This document shows positions 62,504 to 64,000 of a stretch of 64,000 bases of DNA, piece by piece; position 1 is the stretch's first letter; every line of letters begins with the position of its first letter. The notes under the pieces were generated by a model. That model was not told where the DNA came from, did no database searches, and was given only the letters and a program-made list of their open reading frames with translations. Source of the stretch: Mesorhabditis belari (lineage: Eukaryota; Nematoda; Chromadorea; Rhabditida; Rhabditidae); assembly GCA_958450365.1 (NCBI GenBank), contig CAUEEP010000755.1:1228501-1292500 (forward strand), read 5' to 3'. The translations under genes were made by a program, and so were the position numbers.

Positions 62504-64000
62504 ATGCTGAAATTGTTATTTGTTTGTTTATTTCTCTTCTTCGTCGTTGTCTTCTCTGTTGATCCAATATGCCCTGATCATTTCGTCTATCAAAGTGATC
62601 TCAATCTTTGCTTGTTTTATCGAGGGGAAACTGGTTGGTTTTTTTTGGAATTGTTTAGTTAAGAATGGTTTAGTTAAGCATGGTGAATAAAGTTAATAAA
62701 AGAAGTCTAACGGGAAAGATCTGTAGTTGAGGATCTGTAGATGTAGATCTGTAGTTGAGGATCTATAGATCAGTAGTTAAGATCTGTAGATCTGTAGTTG
62801 AGGATCTGTAGATCTGTAGTTGAGGATCTGTAGATCAGTAGTTGAGGATCTATAGATCAGTAGTTAAGGATCTGTAGATCAGTAGTTGAGGGTCTGTAGA
62901 TCAGTAGTTGAGGATGAAAATTTCTAGATTCGTGGAGTCATGCGAGGGATGATTGTTTGAGTGACCATGGGGATCTTCTCTCCGTTCACAATACTTTCCA
63001 AAACAATCTACTGGCTCAAATTCAATTCAGTTAGTGTAAAAAAGGATGAATTATTTTTAAAATTCAGATATGACTGGAGAAAATCGTTGTTGGTTGGGTG
63101 CTCATCGTGACCAAGGAAATATATGGACGTGGAGTGATGGAACACCACTTGATTATGATCGCTTCTTTCAGTCAAGTTTGGGTTTTTTAAAAGATTTTGA
63201 ATATAAAATCGTTAGGCAAAGTTGGTGACTGTGCTTACTTGGATGGAAGTGATCGAATGTGGAAGATCACTTCCTGCAATGAGAAACACAAATGGTTGTG
63301 TGCAACGAATGCGATCATTCCATCAACGACAGCTCCACCGACGACAGCATCGGATCTCGGATGTGCACCTCGTGGGTTTATTTTTAGAAATATTAAATGG
63401 ATCTAAAGTTTGGGTTGAGATCAAAGATTTGAGATGAAAGGTTTTCGATGAAGAAACGTTAAAATTTCCTATCGGAGTTAGCCAGCTTTTGATGACTTTG
63501 ACAGGCTTTTGATGACTTTGACAGGCTTTTGATCACTTTGACAGGCTTTTGATCATTTTGACAGGCTTTTGATCATTTTGACAGGCTTTTGATCACTTTG
63601 ACAGGCTTTTGATCATTTTGACAGGCTTTTGATGACTTTGACAGGCTTTTGATCACTTTGACAGGCTTTTGATCATTTTGACAGGCTTTTGATGACTTTG
63701 ACAGGCTTTTGATCACTTTGACAGGCTTTTGATCACTCTGACAGGCTTTTGATCACTTTGACAGGCTTTTGATCACTTTGACAGCTTCTTTATAGGGGAA
63801 ATGAAGTAAAGTGAACGGGAAATATGTTCAATACAAATATTTAGATCAAAAAAATAGTTGAATTCAGTAATTAAATCTAAAATGAAAGTACCTCTACAGA
63901 GAAAAATTCAGTTTCTCATCGGGATTTTTTTAATTAGCCAACGTTTCCCAAATCACTCACTTTCAGCCGAACAGCAACCATTGTACAAATGCAAAAAAGG
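62504..64000 (+). CDS. Secreted C-type lectin, 5' part (runs off window)
   Basis: Exons 62504-62633, 62928-63029, 63068-63175, 63216-63371 and a fifth from 63967 past the end. The signal peptide MLKLLFVCLFLFFVVV is followed by CPDHFVYQSDLNLC. Exon 2 gives SWSHARDDCLSDHGDLLSVH, exon 3 CWLGAHRDQGNIWTWSDG, and exon 4 CAYLDGSDRMWKITSCNEKH then KWLC, the ordered core of a C-type lectin domain. The expected calcium-binding EPN/QPD and WND motifs are not seen (the region reads GTPLDYDRFF), so sugar binding is uncertain. A Thr/Pro-rich linker (STTAPPTTAS) follows and phase continues into exon 5, suggesting a second domain. Such proteins are often extracellular immune or gut effectors. Confidence 0.8.
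62715..62915. repeat. GATCTGTAGTTGAG array in lectin intron 1
   Basis: About 10 imperfect units of 18-22 bp. Confidence 0.8.
63484..63785. repeat. 20-bp minisatellite in lectin intron 4
   Basis: About 15 units of GATCACTTTGACAGGCTTTT with GATGACT and GATCATT variants interspersed. Confidence 0.9.

Overview
The window is eukaryotic and almost certainly nematode nuclear DNA. Five kinds of evidence support this: many small spliceosomal introns with TTTCAG-type acceptors; arrays of TTAGGC, the nematode telomere hexamer; several ATGs only a few bases after an AG acceptor, as expected for spliced-leader trans-splicing; gene families common in nematodes (papain-type proteases, a METTL24/FkbM-like methyltransferase, NTF2-like proteins, RING/B-box proteins, C-type lectins); and a dense load of Tc1/mariner and MITE-like elements. 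I cannot name the species.

Layout. 0-20 kb is gene-poor: intron-bearing tRNA-Lys(UUU) genes, an apparently intact maT-type (DD37D) transposon at 5.3-6.6 kb, decayed mariner elements, palindromic elements and satellites. 20.5-34.7 kb holds two tandem, intact 12-exon papain-family cysteine proteases (about 346 and 345 aa) with identical exon phases. tRNA-Lys(UUU) genes lie inside intron 6 of both, and broken exon copies of the same family lie around them. Between the proteases are a piggyBac-type relic with a nested mariner-like element, a deleted mariner, and two tRNA-Lys(CUU) genes. 35.6-38.6 kb carries a METTL24/FkbM-like methyltransferase on the minus strand, bracketed by TTAGGC arrays of opposite orientation. 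39-47 kb is repeat-rich, with duplicated blocks, mariner and piggyBac-type (TTAA) non-autonomous elements, a perfect 50-bp-arm hairpin and a detached copy of the protease intron with its tRNA pair.

47.2-55.7 kb is a complete 15-exon cytochrome P450 (about 491 aa) whose introns are filled with minisatellites and nested transposons. 56.0-57.9 kb is a small NTF2-like gene on the minus strand. 58.6-61.1 kb holds a broken RING-gene copy followed by an intact double-RING/B-box gene. 62.5 kb to the window end is the 5' part of a secreted C-type lectin.

No operon logic connects the protein genes. What ties the window together is local duplication: protease exons, introns and tRNAs, the RING genes, the methyltransferase start region and several transposon-bearing blocks each occur more than once. 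Exon models were built by hand from reading frame, splice consensus and agreement between paralogues; none has been checked against transcripts.
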